The notes under the pieces: generated by a model
Told to the model about the DNA's origin: nothing
What the model saw: only the letters and a program-made list of their open reading frames with translations
Databases searched by the model: none
Assembly (NCBI RefSeq): GCF_000770635.1
Contig: NZ_AVBF01000032.1
Coordinates: 1 to 47,455 of the forward strand
Origin: Pontibacillus yanchengensis Y32
Lineage (GTDB): Bacteria > Bacillota > Bacilli > Bacillales > BH030062
DNA: 47,455 nt
Direction of reading: 5' to 3'
Translations under genes and position numbers: made by a program
In this document: in pieces, positions 24,663-32,624 of the stretch
Numbering within the stretch: the stretch's first letter is position 1
Layout: each line of letters starts with the position of its first letter

Positions 24663-25946
24663 ATGTTTGGAATATTTCTTGGGCTAGCCGCACTAATGGT
24701 GCTTGCTTATTTAGGTTGGTCCATTATATGGGTGGCACCCATTGCAGCAGGAATTGTTGCGTTAACAGGAGGACTCGATTTACTAGAAGCCTATAGAGAT
24801 ACATATATGGGTGGTTTTGTTAACTTTGCGAAATCATGGTTCCCTGTGTTTATGCTAGGTGCTATATTTGGTAAATTAATGCAGGATACAGGTATGGCAA
24901 GGTCCGTTGCAGTAGCAATGACAAAAGTAATAGGAACACAGCGTGCTATTTTAGGGGTGTTAGCTTCAGCTGCTGTTCTTACCTATGGCGGAGTTAGTTT
25001 GTTTGTCGTAGTATTCGCAGTCTATCCTTTAGCAATCTCGTTATTTAGAGAAGCAAATGTAAGTCGTAAGCTTATACCAGCTACAGTTGCATTAGGCGCG
25101 TTTACGTTTACCATGACAGCAATTCCAGGTTCACCACAAATACAAAACCTGATTCCAATGGATTATTTCAACACAACCGCAACTGCTGCACCAGTAATGG
25201 GAATTATAGCAGCGATTATTATGTCGGTTGGCGGTTACTTATATTTACGTAGACAAGAAAGAAAGTTAAGAGAAAATGGAGAAACGTTCACAGAACCAAA
25301 AGATGATAAAAATACAGAAGCCGAAGACAAAACTCCTCATTGGCTATTATCGTTTTTACCTCTTTTAACTGTCTTGATTACACTTAACGTTTTTCAGGTT
25401 GATGTCGTAACAGCTTTGATTGCTGGAATTCTTTTAATCATGATCTTAAATATTCCGAAATACAAGCGTTTCATCCAAGCTATGAATAGCGGTGCAAGCG
25501 GTTCTGTTATTGCTATTATTAATACAAGTGCAGCCGTAGGGTTTGGTACAGTAGTTCGTGAAGTACCAGGATTTGAACGCTTAACAGAATTATTAATGGG
25601 CGTAAAAGGCCACCCATTAATATCAGAGGCAATATCGGTCAACATTCTAGCAGGAGCGACAGGCTCTGCATCAGGAGGAATGGGAATTGCTCTTGAAGCA
25701 CTAGGATCTAAATATTATGAGATAGCACAAAATACTGGAGTAAGTCCAGAAGCATTCCACCGTATCGCATCTTTATCCTCAGGTGGACTCGATGCATTAC
25801 CGCACAACGGTGCAGTCTTAACGCTATTTGCCATTACAGGAATGACCCACAAAGATAGCTACAAGGATATTTTCGTTGTAGCTGTTCTTATTCCGATTAT
25901 TTCCGTTGCAGTAGTAATCTTTCTTGCAGCGATTGGAATTCTTTAA
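24663..25946 (+). CDS. GntP family permease (likely hydroxybutyrate/acetoacetate uptake)
   Basis: 427-residue polytopic membrane protein of the GntP family, with about 12 hydrophobic segments, a large cytosolic loop near residues 196-225 (RRQERKLRENGE, then EDKTPHW), and the conserved GATGSASGGMGIALEALG and LSSGGLDALPHNGAVLTL motifs. The family imports gluconate and other small acids through proton symport; the position behind ketone-body enzymes makes 3-hydroxybutyrate or acetoacetate the likely cargo (inference, as for HbuT-type permeases). ATG 24663 follows AGGGGGA. Confidence 0.88.
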   Translation: MFGIFLGLAALMVLAYLGWSIIWVAPIAAGIVALTGGLDLLEAYRDTYMGGFVNFAKSWFPVFMLGAIFGKLMQDTGMARSVAVAMTKVIGTQRAILGVLASAAVLTYGGVSLFVVVFAVYPLAISLFREANVSRKLIPATVALGAFTFTMTAIPGSPQIQNLIPMDYFNTTATAAPVMGIIAAIIMSVGGYLYLRRQERKLRENGETFTEPKDDKNTEAEDKTPHWLLSFLPLLTVLITLNVFQVDVVTALIAGILLIMILNIPKYKRFIQAMNSGASGSVIAIINTSAAVGFGTVVREVPGFERLTELLMGVKGHPLISEAISVNILAGATGSASGGMGIALEALGSKYYEIAQNTGVSPEAFHRIASLSSGGLDALPHNGAVLTLFAITGMTHKDSYKDIFVVAVLIPIISVAVVIFLAAIGIL

Positions 25947-25960
25947 GGTTATAATTTTGG

Positions 25961-25995
25961 GACCCAAGTGATCGTGATGACGATTGCTTGGGTTT
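25961..25995 (+). terminator. Terminator of the ketone-body operon
   Basis: GACCCAAG (25961-25968) pairs with CTTGGGTT (25987-25994), enclosing ATCG/CGAT; the T-run is short. Confidence 0.6.
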
Positions 25996-26225
25996 ATTTA
26001 TACGTTTATTTAATTAATATTAAAATTGCTAGAAGAAGGAGTTTGTAATCTATCAGAAATAATTATATTGTATAGCATAGAGTTTTGTCTGGTATTACTT
26101 ATGGGAAAAGGAGTTATAATAAATGCTACTACATCAGAAGATAAGATGGATATCGAGACAAACCTGAAATTAATAAGCTGTTCGATGATGAGAGAACGAA
26201 GCTTAAAGAGATACTCTCTACAAAT

Positions 26226-26729
26226 TTGTGGAAAGATTATCAAAATCAAGTTCTAAAGTATGAAAGGGAGAGGTTTATTAGTAAACTAGTATCCAGTTTA
26301 ACAATCTTTGTCTTTTTATTAAGTGCTTGTTCGGAAAATGAGCGAGCTATTGAAATAGAGGATAAAGGTTTAGCCAATTTTTTCATCCAAAAAGTGGAAG
26401 GGAATTCTTCCTCTCAATAAATGACTAAAAAAGTGAATGATAAACAAAAAATAGAACAAGTTCTGACTATGGTAGAAGGACTTAATGTGAAGGAGACACA
26501 ATCAGAAGGAACATTCGAAAAGATGAAGTCTTCTGATACTTATATGTTTGTTTTTTCTGAAGGTGAAAATCAATATGGGAAAGCACCGTTTGCTTTTTAT
26601 GTTTTAGATAATGGAACTTTCATTTTCCCTTATAAAGATTTTAATTCACCAAAAGAAAACCTCATTACAATAGAAAAACATGATGGATTATTAAAAGAAA
26701 TAAAGAATCTATTTAACATTTCATATTAA
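26226..26729 (+). pseudogene. Decayed lipoprotein gene with in-frame stop
   Basis: A frame with a lipoprotein signal (SLTIFVFLLSACSE, lipobox LSAC) runs to FFIQKVEGNSSSQ, meets TAA at 26418-26420, and continues in the same frame as MTKKVNDKQKIEQVL and on to a normal end, FNISY. The two halves read as one protein: an FxIxK strand, then a KxxxDKQKIEQVL helix. No ribosome binding site precedes either half convincingly. Upstream, 26080-26225 has coding-like fragments in a different frame (NKLFDDERTKLKEIL), pointing to an additional frameshift. I see no other gene in 25996-26225. Family not identified. Confidence 0.5.
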
Positions 26730-26791
26730 TTTTCTTATTGGGATTAATTGCGAGTGAGATGATTATCTTTAAAAAAGGGAGCTAGTTACTG

Positions 26792-27019
26792 ATGAGTACG
26801 TTAACCGCTTTTAGAGTAACTAGAGCTATTGCTTTATTTATAATTATAAGTAGCTTTTTTGTATCTAACAGTGAAAGTATAAACTTCTTGGGTATGGTTT
26901 ATTATGGAATTGGTTTTGGTGTAGCTGTATTCGTAGTAAGTACATTTCAAATTGAAGCTATATTAAAAGATGAATTGAAAAACTATGAAGAACACTATTA
27001 TTCCTATATTGAAGTTTAG
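26792..27019 (+). CDS. Small membrane protein
   Basis: 75 residues, not recognised. Two membrane segments (about 11-26 and 31-51) and a charged C-terminal tail (KDELKNYEEHYYSYIEV). ATG 26792 follows AAAAGGGAG. It may be intact or belong to the decayed locus before it. Confidence 0.5.
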   Translation: MSTLTAFRVTRAIALFIIISSFFVSNSESINFLGMVYYGIGFGVAVFVVSTFQIEAILKDELKNYEEHYYSYIEV

Positions 27020-27127
27020 TTTCATAATCCTAGTACAACACTTGAATATTATCAATTGTATTAGGTGAGAGTGAAACAATACGTATCATCTTTCAAGTTT
27101 ATACGAGCAGTTTAACGGTTAATGAAA

Positions 27128-27164
27128 ATACCGCATAGACACACCAAAGAGGTCTATGCGGTAT
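27128..27164 (-). terminator. Terminator of serA operon
   Basis: ATACCGCATAGAC (27128-27140) pairs perfectly with GTCTATGCGGTAT (27152-27164); on the minus strand TTTTC follows. It also faces the plus-strand gene and may act both ways. Confidence 0.82.
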
Positions 27165-27175
27165 TTATTAGTTGT

Positions 27176-28762
27176 TTATAAATGAATGTCTTTAACAGAA
27201 GTTATATTCTCAATCAGTCCTAAGTCATGGAATACATTCTGATCTGTTGGTCGATCGATTGCTAGCATCATGATAGCGTCTCCGCCTTCTTCTTTACGAC
27301 CAACCTGCATGGTAGCGATGTTGATATCATGCTTACCAAGTGTTGTACCTACAAGTCCAATCATACCTGGAGTATCTCGATGTTGGATATAGAGTAGGTG
27401 AGTATCAGGTGCAATGTCGATGGAGTAGTCATCGATCTTAATGATTCTTGGTCCATATCCAGTTAACATTGTTCCAGAAATAGTACGCGTACCTCGTTTT
27501 GTTTCAATAGAAACAGTAATCAGATTAGTGAAATCTTGCGCAGAACCTGAATATTCTACAGAATAGGAGAGGTTATACGATTTAGCCATATGGAATGTGT
27601 TAACAACATTCACTTTATCCCCTAGGTGATAGCTTAATAGACCTTTCATTACATTTCTTGTAAGAGAGGATGTGTCATAGTCTGTAAGTTCACCTGCATA
27701 GGTGATCGTTACTTTCGTCGGTGCTTCTAGTACAAGCTGTATGGCCATTTCACCGAGTTTCTCACCGAGATAATAATATGGTTCCAGAACTTCTCGAACC
27801 TCAGAGGAAATGGAAGGCATATTAACAGCATTCTTAAATGGTTCCCCTTTAAGGATACGAAGGATTTCCTCACTTACATCATAAGCAACTAACGTTTGTG
27901 CCTCTTCTGTTGAAGCACCTAGGTGAGGGGTTGCAATTACTTCTGGTTTAGAAAGAAGTGGGTGATGAGTTGCAGGTTCTTCTTCAAATACATCCAAAGC
28001 AGCCCCTGCTACCTTTCCATCCTCAATAGCTTCGAGAAGGGCATTTTCTTCAATAATACCACCACGGGCACAATTCAGGATACGAACTCCATTCTTCATT
28101 TTTGCAAATGCTTGCTCATCAATCATATGCTTCGTGTCTTTTGTTAGTGGAGTGTGGACGGTAATGAAATCTGCTTGTTCATAAATATCATCCAGCGTTC
28201 CTTTTGAAATGCCTAGTTTCTGAGCGCGTTCCTCAGTTAAGAATGGGTCATAAGCTACAATGCTCATGTTACATGCTTTTGCGCGTTGAGCAACTTCTGT
28301 TCCAATTCTACCCATTCCGACAATACCAAGTGTCTTCTTATTAAGTTCCACACCTTTGAACGACTTACGATCCCATTTGCCATTCATTAATGACTGGTAG
28401 GCTTGAGGAATATGACGCGCAAGAGACATCATCATGGCAAATGTATGCTCTGCAGTAGACATGGTATTACCATCTGGTGCGTTAACTACAATAACCCCAT
28501 TTTCAGTAGCGGCATCAAGGTCAATATTATCTACTCCGACACCAGCACGACCAATCACTTTTAATTGGGATGCAGCTTCAATTAAAGAAGCTGTTACAGT
28601 CGTTTGACTACGTACAATTAGTGCATCATATTGAGGTATTAATTCATGTAATTCTTCCTCAGATAAGTTGGTTTTTTGATCAACATTGACTTCTTGATTA
28701 GATAAGAGCGGCTCTAAGCCTTCTTGGTTTACTGGATCACTTACTAGAATTTGAAACGTCAT
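27176..28762 (-). CDS. serA: D-3-phosphoglycerate dehydrogenase
   Basis: First enzyme of serine synthesis, oxidising 3-phosphoglycerate with NAD, 528 residues (long form). The substrate domain is split around the NAD domain ([11 protein letters not shown], near residue 150). Catalytic Arg is in [10 protein letters not shown], the Glu follows in EEEPA, and the His is in ATPHLGAS. An intervening domain (about 310-450) precedes a C-terminal ACT domain ([28 protein letters not shown]) that gives serine feedback in the family. ATG 28762 follows GGAGGT. It overlaps the end of the aminotransferase gene by 26 bases, so the two are one operon under the T-box. Confidence 0.96.
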   Translation of the reverse strand: MTFQILVSDPVNQEGLEPLLSNQEVNVDQKTNLSEEELHELIPQYDALIVRSQTTVTASLIEAASQLKVIGRAGVGVDNIDLDAATENGVIVVNAPDGNTMSTAEHTFAMMMSLARHIPQAYQSLMNGKWDRKSFKGVELNKKTLGIVGMGRIGTEVAQRAKACNMSIVAYDPFLTEERAQKLGISKGTLDDIYEQADFITVHTPLTKDTKHMIDEQAFAKMKNGVRILNCARGGIIEENALLEAIEDGKVAGAALDVFEEEPATHHPLLSKPEVIATPHLGASTEEAQTLVAYDVSEEILRILKGEPFKNAVNMPSISSEVREVLEPYYYLGEKLGEMAIQLVLEAPTKVTITYAGELTDYDTSSLTRNVMKGLLSYHLGDKVNVVNTFHMAKSYNLSYSVEYSGSAQDFTNLITVSIETKRGTRTISGTMLTGYGPRIIKIDDYSIDIAPDTHLLYIQHRDTPGMIGLVGTTLGKHDINIATMQVGRKEEGGDAIMMLAIDRPTDQNVFHDLGLIENITSVKDIHL

Positions 28763-29906
28763 TGATATACACCTCCTGGGCAGCTTTTACACCTGCGCCT
28801 AATTCAATAGAAATACCGCAATCGACTAATCCCATTTCAATAATAGATAAAGTAGTTAGAACATCTATAGGGGAGCAGTAGCCCATATGACCAACTCTGA
28901 AAATCTCTCCTTTTAGTTTCTTTTGACCACCAGCAAGTGATAAACCATAACGATCTCTTACATGGTTACGGAATTCATCTACTTTTAACCCTTCCGTAGC
29001 TTTAACGGCTGTTACAGTTGGAGATGCATCTTGATCAGATGTTAAAAGGGGTAGCCCTAAAGCACGGAATGCGGCGCGAGTCATATCTTTCATTACTACA
29101 TGTCGTTTATACACTTTTTCTAACGTTTCTTCCTCGAGCATGGTACATACTTCTTTTAACCCCTGGATTAGAGAAACAGCTGGAGTATAAGGGGTCATCC
29201 CATTTTCATACTGTTTATGATAGGCTTTTAAATCAAAATAAAAGGAAGAAGAGTCAACTTGCTCAATAACGTCCCAAGCACGTTCGCTTGCTGAAATGAA
29301 CGCAAGGCCAGGAGGGAGCATCATTGCTTTTTGAGAGCCTGTTACTAGTATATCAATACCCCATTCATCCATTTGGGCAGGTACAGCTCCGATACAACTT
29401 ACTCCGTCAACTAAGGCTAAGGCATAAGAGTGGTCATGTACGATTTTTGTTAGCTCTTGAATTGGCTGCATGACACCAGTTGATGTTTCATTATATGTCA
29501 TTACAACAGCTTTAGCATTCGGATGTGCATGCAGAGTAGAGATTAATTCTTGTTGATCAACCGATTCTCCCCATGGAACTTCAATTCGATGGGTAACTAA
29601 TTGATGATGTTCGCAAATGGAGGCAAATCGGTCGCCAAAGGCGCCTGCTACAACAGAGATTATCTCATCACCTGGTTTAGTGACATTCAGTACAGCAGCT
29701 TCTAGTGCACCTGTGCCACTTGATGTCAATGTGTAAACAGGTTGCTCTGTGCCGAATATAGGTTTCAAACGTTCGCTAGTACCTTTAAATAACTGAGCGA
29801 ATGATTGACTACGATGGCCAATCATAGGTTGATTCATTGCATGGGTTACTTGTTGTGGAATTGGTGTTGGCCCTGGAGTTCTTAAGAAAGATTGATTGTG
29901 TAGCAT
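28737..29906 (-). CDS. Class V aminotransferase (serine-pyruvate/alanine-glyoxylate type)
   Basis: 389-residue PLP enzyme of the SGAT/AGT family. Seen: FLRTPGPTPIPQQV start, MIGHRSQSF, TSSGTGALEAAVLN (phosphate-binding), DGVSCIGAVPAQMDEWGID (PLP aspartate), the PLP lysine in VTGSQKAMMLPPGL, and C-terminal AGGQKKLKGEIFRVGHMG. Start ATG 29906 follows GAGGAGGAA; a longer upstream frame would run through the T-box terminator and is rejected. No standard serC is in the window. Overlap with serA and shared serine control suggest that it acts as the phosphoserine (or serine) transaminase here; that function is inferred, not shown. Confidence 0.85.
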   Translation of the reverse strand: MLHNQSFLRTPGPTPIPQQVTHAMNQPMIGHRSQSFAQLFKGTSERLKPIFGTEQPVYTLTSSGTGALEAAVLNVTKPGDEIISVVAGAFGDRFASICEHHQLVTHRIEVPWGESVDQQELISTLHAHPNAKAVVMTYNETSTGVMQPIQELTKIVHDHSYALALVDGVSCIGAVPAQMDEWGIDILVTGSQKAMMLPPGLAFISASERAWDVIEQVDSSSFYFDLKAYHKQYENGMTPYTPAVSLIQGLKEVCTMLEEETLEKVYKRHVVMKDMTRAAFRALGLPLLTSDQDASPTVTAVKATEGLKVDEFRNHVRDRYGLSLAGGQKKLKGEIFRVGHMGYCSPIDVLTTLSIIEMGLVDCGISIELGAGVKAAQEVYINDVSNSSK

Positions 29907-29941
29907 TTTCTTCCTCCTCATTTTATAGCTTGTTTTGATAC

Positions 29942-30136
29942 AAAAAACACCCCTCGCTATGAATAGCAAGGGGCGTGTATTACGCGGTACCACCCTTGAT
30001 ACGCTCAAAACATGGGAGCGATCTCAGACACGATAACGGGTGGGGAACCGGGTATGCTTACTTTGTTCAGATACCAGCTCAGAAGTGCTCAATTTAAGGA
30101 TGTTTATCGATTCACAGCAACCATCGACTCTCTGAA
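29942..30136 (-). promoter_or_regulatory. T-box leader, serine type (AGC specifier)
   Basis: The minus strand reads AAGGGTGGTACCGCG (29997-29983), the T-box that pairs with the tRNA acceptor end. A perfect terminator follows: CGCCCCTTGCTA, loop, TAGCGAGGGGTG and T6 (29977-29942). Stem I begins near 30136 (CAGAGAG) and closes with CTTCTGAG; the codon in the specifier-loop position is AGC (30089-30087), followed by A, which means tRNA-Ser. Uncharged tRNA-Ser would allow transcription of the aminotransferase-serA operon. Confidence 0.92.
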
Positions 30137-30176
30137 AAACAAACCAAAAATCTGTCTTCTTCATAACTTTTAACGT

Positions 30177-30209
30177 ATTATACACAGAGTTTAGCACGTT
30201 ACCGTAACG
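30177..30209 (-). promoter_or_regulatory. Promoter of T-box operon with palindrome over -35
   Basis: On the minus strand the -10 TATAAT is at 30182-30177. The -35 position falls inside CGTTAC-C-GTAACG (30197-30209), an odd palindrome that could be an operator; the -35 hexamer (ACGGTA) is poor. Confidence 0.5.
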
Positions 30210-30249
30210 GTGTAAAGAAATAAGTCTAAAAATTCACAAAAGAATAAAA

Positions 30250-30275
30250 TTAACCATAATCATATTATGTAAACT
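30250..30275 (+). repeat. 24-bp intergenic repeat (dif-half-like), copy 2
   Basis: TTAACCATAAT-CAT-ATTATGTAAACT in two pieces. Identical over 24 bases to the minus strand of 8212-8235, and one mismatch to 41207-41230. It lies just beyond the 3' end of the tyrosine recombinase gene. Confidence 0.65.
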
Positions 30276-30277
30276 TA

Positions 30278-30314
30278 AATAGACCAAGAATCTGTTACAG
30301 ATTCTTGGTCTATT
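30278..30314 (-). terminator. Long palindrome/terminator at recombinase stop
   Basis: AATAGACCAAGAATCTG (30278-30294) and CAGATTCTTGGTCTATT (30298-30314) pair perfectly over 17 bp around TTA. The stop codon of the recombinase (30310-30312) lies in the right arm. Only a weak T-run follows on the minus strand. Confidence 0.65.
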
Positions 30315-31410
30315 GGTTATTTTTCATAAACTGACCTCCAATTTTAACAGCTGCATGTTCATGGAATTTTCTTGTACGACGTAGGTAGTTATCCGTCGTA
30401 GAGGAAGATTCATGGTCTAGCAAATTTTGTATTGCTTTTAAATCTGCTCCCTTAGCTAAATAATAAGCAGCAGTGTAATGCCGGCATGTATGGGGAGTGA
30501 TTTTAAATTTAATAGACTTCCCCTCATTTTTCATTTGTTTTTCCATGTCGATACGTCTCTTGATAAAAGAGAAGGTATTTGCTAAATGATTAATTTGGTT
30601 CGTAAATTCATTACTTAAATATTTATAATGGTAGGCATCTCCATTTGGTTTTGGGAACAATGCAGTGCCATCATCTTCCAATGTGCTATGAAAACCTCTT
30701 CTTGATCGAAACTCTGTTAACGCTTCTAAAACCTCTTCAAATAATGGTACCTCACGTACTTTGTCTCGCTTCCCGACTACTGTAATAAAATATAGGTTAA
30801 CTTCTGGATGATAATAAACCCCAGACCATTTTGCTGAAGAAAGCTCTTGAATTCGTAACCCTGTTGAAACGAGCACAAACAGCATGGTGTACATAAACCA
30901 ATTATGCTTTTTGAAGTAGTCTAGTAATGCTTGCACTTCTTCCTCGTAAAAGTCGCGATTCACTAGATCCTCTTTTTCAACTGCAATTTGTTTCATACTT
31001 CTGGTTAAGTCTTCCTGTATAATTCCTTTCCGGTACAAGAAGGAGAGGAAGGATTTCACTACAGCAGTCTTTCGGCGAAGCGTCATGGATTTATACCCTT
31101 GCTCGGTAAGTTGAAGTTGATAATGAGCCAGCTCTTCATGATGGATCCGGCGAACGGAAGAATCTTTATCATGTATATAGGAAAGAAAATGACGAATGTC
31201 ACGAAAGTATTCTTTTAGTGTATTCATTTTTCTTTTCTTCCCGAGAGTAGGTTCCTCATGAAGAAATAAGTATAAAAGCCATTCATCAGGTATGTGTGAC
31301 CAATCGATATTACGATAACCATGAGAGATTACTTGCTTATATAAGGTATCGTCGAACCAATCAACTTGATTAGACAAACGTAGTGACGTTGTCGTTAAAG
31401 AGATATTCAT
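30310..31410 (-). CDS. Tyrosine-type site-specific recombinase/integrase
   Basis: 366-residue tyrosine recombinase. SAM-like core-binding domain at about 45-130 (TLKEYFRDIRHFLSYIHDKD) and catalytic domain at 150-350 with R186 (STGLRIQEL), K214 (VVGKRDKVREVPL), H307/R310 (TPHTCRHYTAAY), H333 (LLDHESSSTTDNY) and nucleophile Y342. All catalytic residues are present, so it is likely active. An N-terminal extension of about 45 residues is longer than in XerC/XerD. ATG 31410 follows GGGAGG. No phage or conjugation genes are near; it could be a stand-alone chromosomal recombinase. The dif-half-like repeat lies 35 bases beyond its stop. Confidence 0.88.
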   Translation of the reverse strand: MNISLTTTSLRLSNQVDWFDDTLYKQVISHGYRNIDWSHIPDEWLLYLFLHEEPTLGKKRKMNTLKEYFRDIRHFLSYIHDKDSSVRRIHHEELAHYQLQLTEQGYKSMTLRRKTAVVKSFLSFLYRKGIIQEDLTRSMKQIAVEKEDLVNRDFYEEEVQALLDYFKKHNWFMYTMLFVLVSTGLRIQELSSAKWSGVYYHPEVNLYFITVVGKRDKVREVPLFEEVLEALTEFRSRRGFHSTLEDDGTALFPKPNGDAYHYKYLSNEFTNQINHLANTFSFIKRRIDMEKQMKNEGKSIKFKITPHTCRHYTAAYYLAKGADLKAIQNLLDHESSSTTDNYLRRTRKFHEHAAVKIGGQFMKNNQ

Positions 31411-31439
31411 GTCGAAATCAGCCTCCCGTATATCGACAT
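31409..31439 (-). promoter_or_regulatory. Hairpin presenting the recombinase ribosome binding site
   Basis: ATGTCGA (31409-31415) and TCGACAT (31433-31439) are perfect inverted repeats. In the mRNA the GGGAGG ribosome binding site is in the 17-base loop and the first two bases of the start codon are in the stem, so folding could restrict translation; it could equally be a protein operator. Confidence 0.4.
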
Positions 31440-31592
31440 AAGCTATTACAGTTAATTAAATCTATAACGAAAGCATAACATACTTAATTGTATTAAACCT
31501 AGAAAAATTGCTCATTATTCCATCTTAAGATACAATTATATAAACAAATACATTACGTTGTATTAAATTAATGAAATGGAAGAGGTGATAAA

Positions 31593-32534
31593 GTGTATTA
31601 TTCTATTGATTACGTAGCTAACGTATTAGGGAAAAGCAAACGGCAGGTCCAGTATTTAGTTCAACAGGGATTAACTGAACCTATTAACTTAGATACATAT
31701 AGACGAGATGGTGGCTATCGTTTCAGTGAAGAAGAGGTGAGACGGTTAAGGGATGTGTTTAAGCTTCCTGGGATATCCGTTAAGGAGGCTGCTCGGCAGC
31801 TAGAGATGACACCTCAGTATCTTATGCAGTTTATAAGAGAGGGACAAATTAATAGTGAGATCGTAACGATTGGTAATCGGAGAAGAAGATGGTTTCATCA
31901 AGAAGAGATTGAACGTTTTAAGAATTTTCTGTCACAACGTGCACAGGCTAAACGAATGGGGGAATATGGGCGAAAGATTCGATTAATTTCGCGAGAAGTC
32001 CATATTTTTGACGAAGTCCTAGTACAAGGCTCTATGGCAAGGGTAGTGTCTGTTGAACCACTTCAAGTCTTAACTGCTAATGGAGAATTTGTCCAAATAG
32101 ATCATGTCGATGGAAATAGTAGTAACCTCCAAGATCATCCGTATATTCGAACAAGAGGATTTGTCGAATTTCAAATACCAATTCCTAGACATTACCAACA
32201 TCCTGTATATCAATTATTATTCCAATTACTACATCAACTAGGGGAAAAGAATATACAAATTTTTGAACAGGAATTCGGAGATTATTATGTACGATGCCGA
32301 TTAGGTCAAGTCCACTTAGCTGAGCGCGAGATAAAGTTATTGCAACGATCGATCATTAAAGGTGACATGCAGATTGAAAATCAAACTGTCACGTTTCAAT
32401 CAAATGAAGTTCAAAAAACATTGTATCTACCTAAGGATTTACTAAAGCAATATGACGATATTGCTGAACAAGAAAAAGTGCAAGTAGAAGAAATATTGTT
32501 AGAAGCATTACAACAATACATTACAAAGAAATAA
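31593..32534 (+). CDS. Helix-turn-helix DNA-binding protein with C-terminal RHH-like segment
   Basis: 313 residues. Residues 1-50 look like a MerR/excisionase-type winged helix (SIDYVANVLGKSKRQVQYLV then YRFSEEEVRRLRDVF). A second, similar one is at about 58-105 (SVKEAARQLEMTPQYLMQFI, RRRWFHQEEIERFKNFL). The middle (130-265) is unrecognised and rich in beta strands. The last 40 residues (KTLYLPKDLLKQYDDIAEQE then VQVEEILLEALQQY) look like a ribbon-helix-helix. I do not know this combination. GTG 31593 follows GAGGTGA. Divergent from the recombinase and 90 bases ahead of dynA, possibly cotranscribed. Confidence 0.7.
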   Translation: MYYSIDYVANVLGKSKRQVQYLVQQGLTEPINLDTYRRDGGYRFSEEEVRRLRDVFKLPGISVKEAARQLEMTPQYLMQFIREGQINSEIVTIGNRRRRWFHQEEIERFKNFLSQRAQAKRMGEYGRKIRLISREVHIFDEVLVQGSMARVVSVEPLQVLTANGEFVQIDHVDGNSSNLQDHPYIRTRGFVEFQIPIPRHYQHPVYQLLFQLLHQLGEKNIQIFEQEFGDYYVRCRLGQVHLAEREIKLLQRSIIKGDMQIENQTVTFQSNEVQKTLYLPKDLLKQYDDIAEQEKVQVEEILLEALQQYITKK

Positions 32535-32624
32535 AGATATAAAAAGAAAGGTTCACTCTGTCAAAAATTGCGCAAATTCAGTACAATAGACAAAGATGCA
32601 ATGAACAAAGGAGTTACCATCACA

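Noticed and set aside
26026-26256. 76-codon frame after the ketone-body operon
   Set aside because: No ribosome binding site, unusual composition, and coding-like sequence continues in another frame, so it is treated as part of the decayed locus.
26418-26420. Programmed stop-codon readthrough of TAA
   Set aside because: No readthrough signal such as CUA context or downstream structure is seen; gene decay is simpler.
29907-30008. Longer N-terminus for the aminotransferase
   Set aside because: It would translate the T-box and terminator hairpin; ATG 29906 has an excellent ribosome binding site.
30252-30275. The chromosomal dif site
   Set aside because: Only one half resembles dif from memory and the sequence occurs three times in 47 kb, whereas dif is unique.
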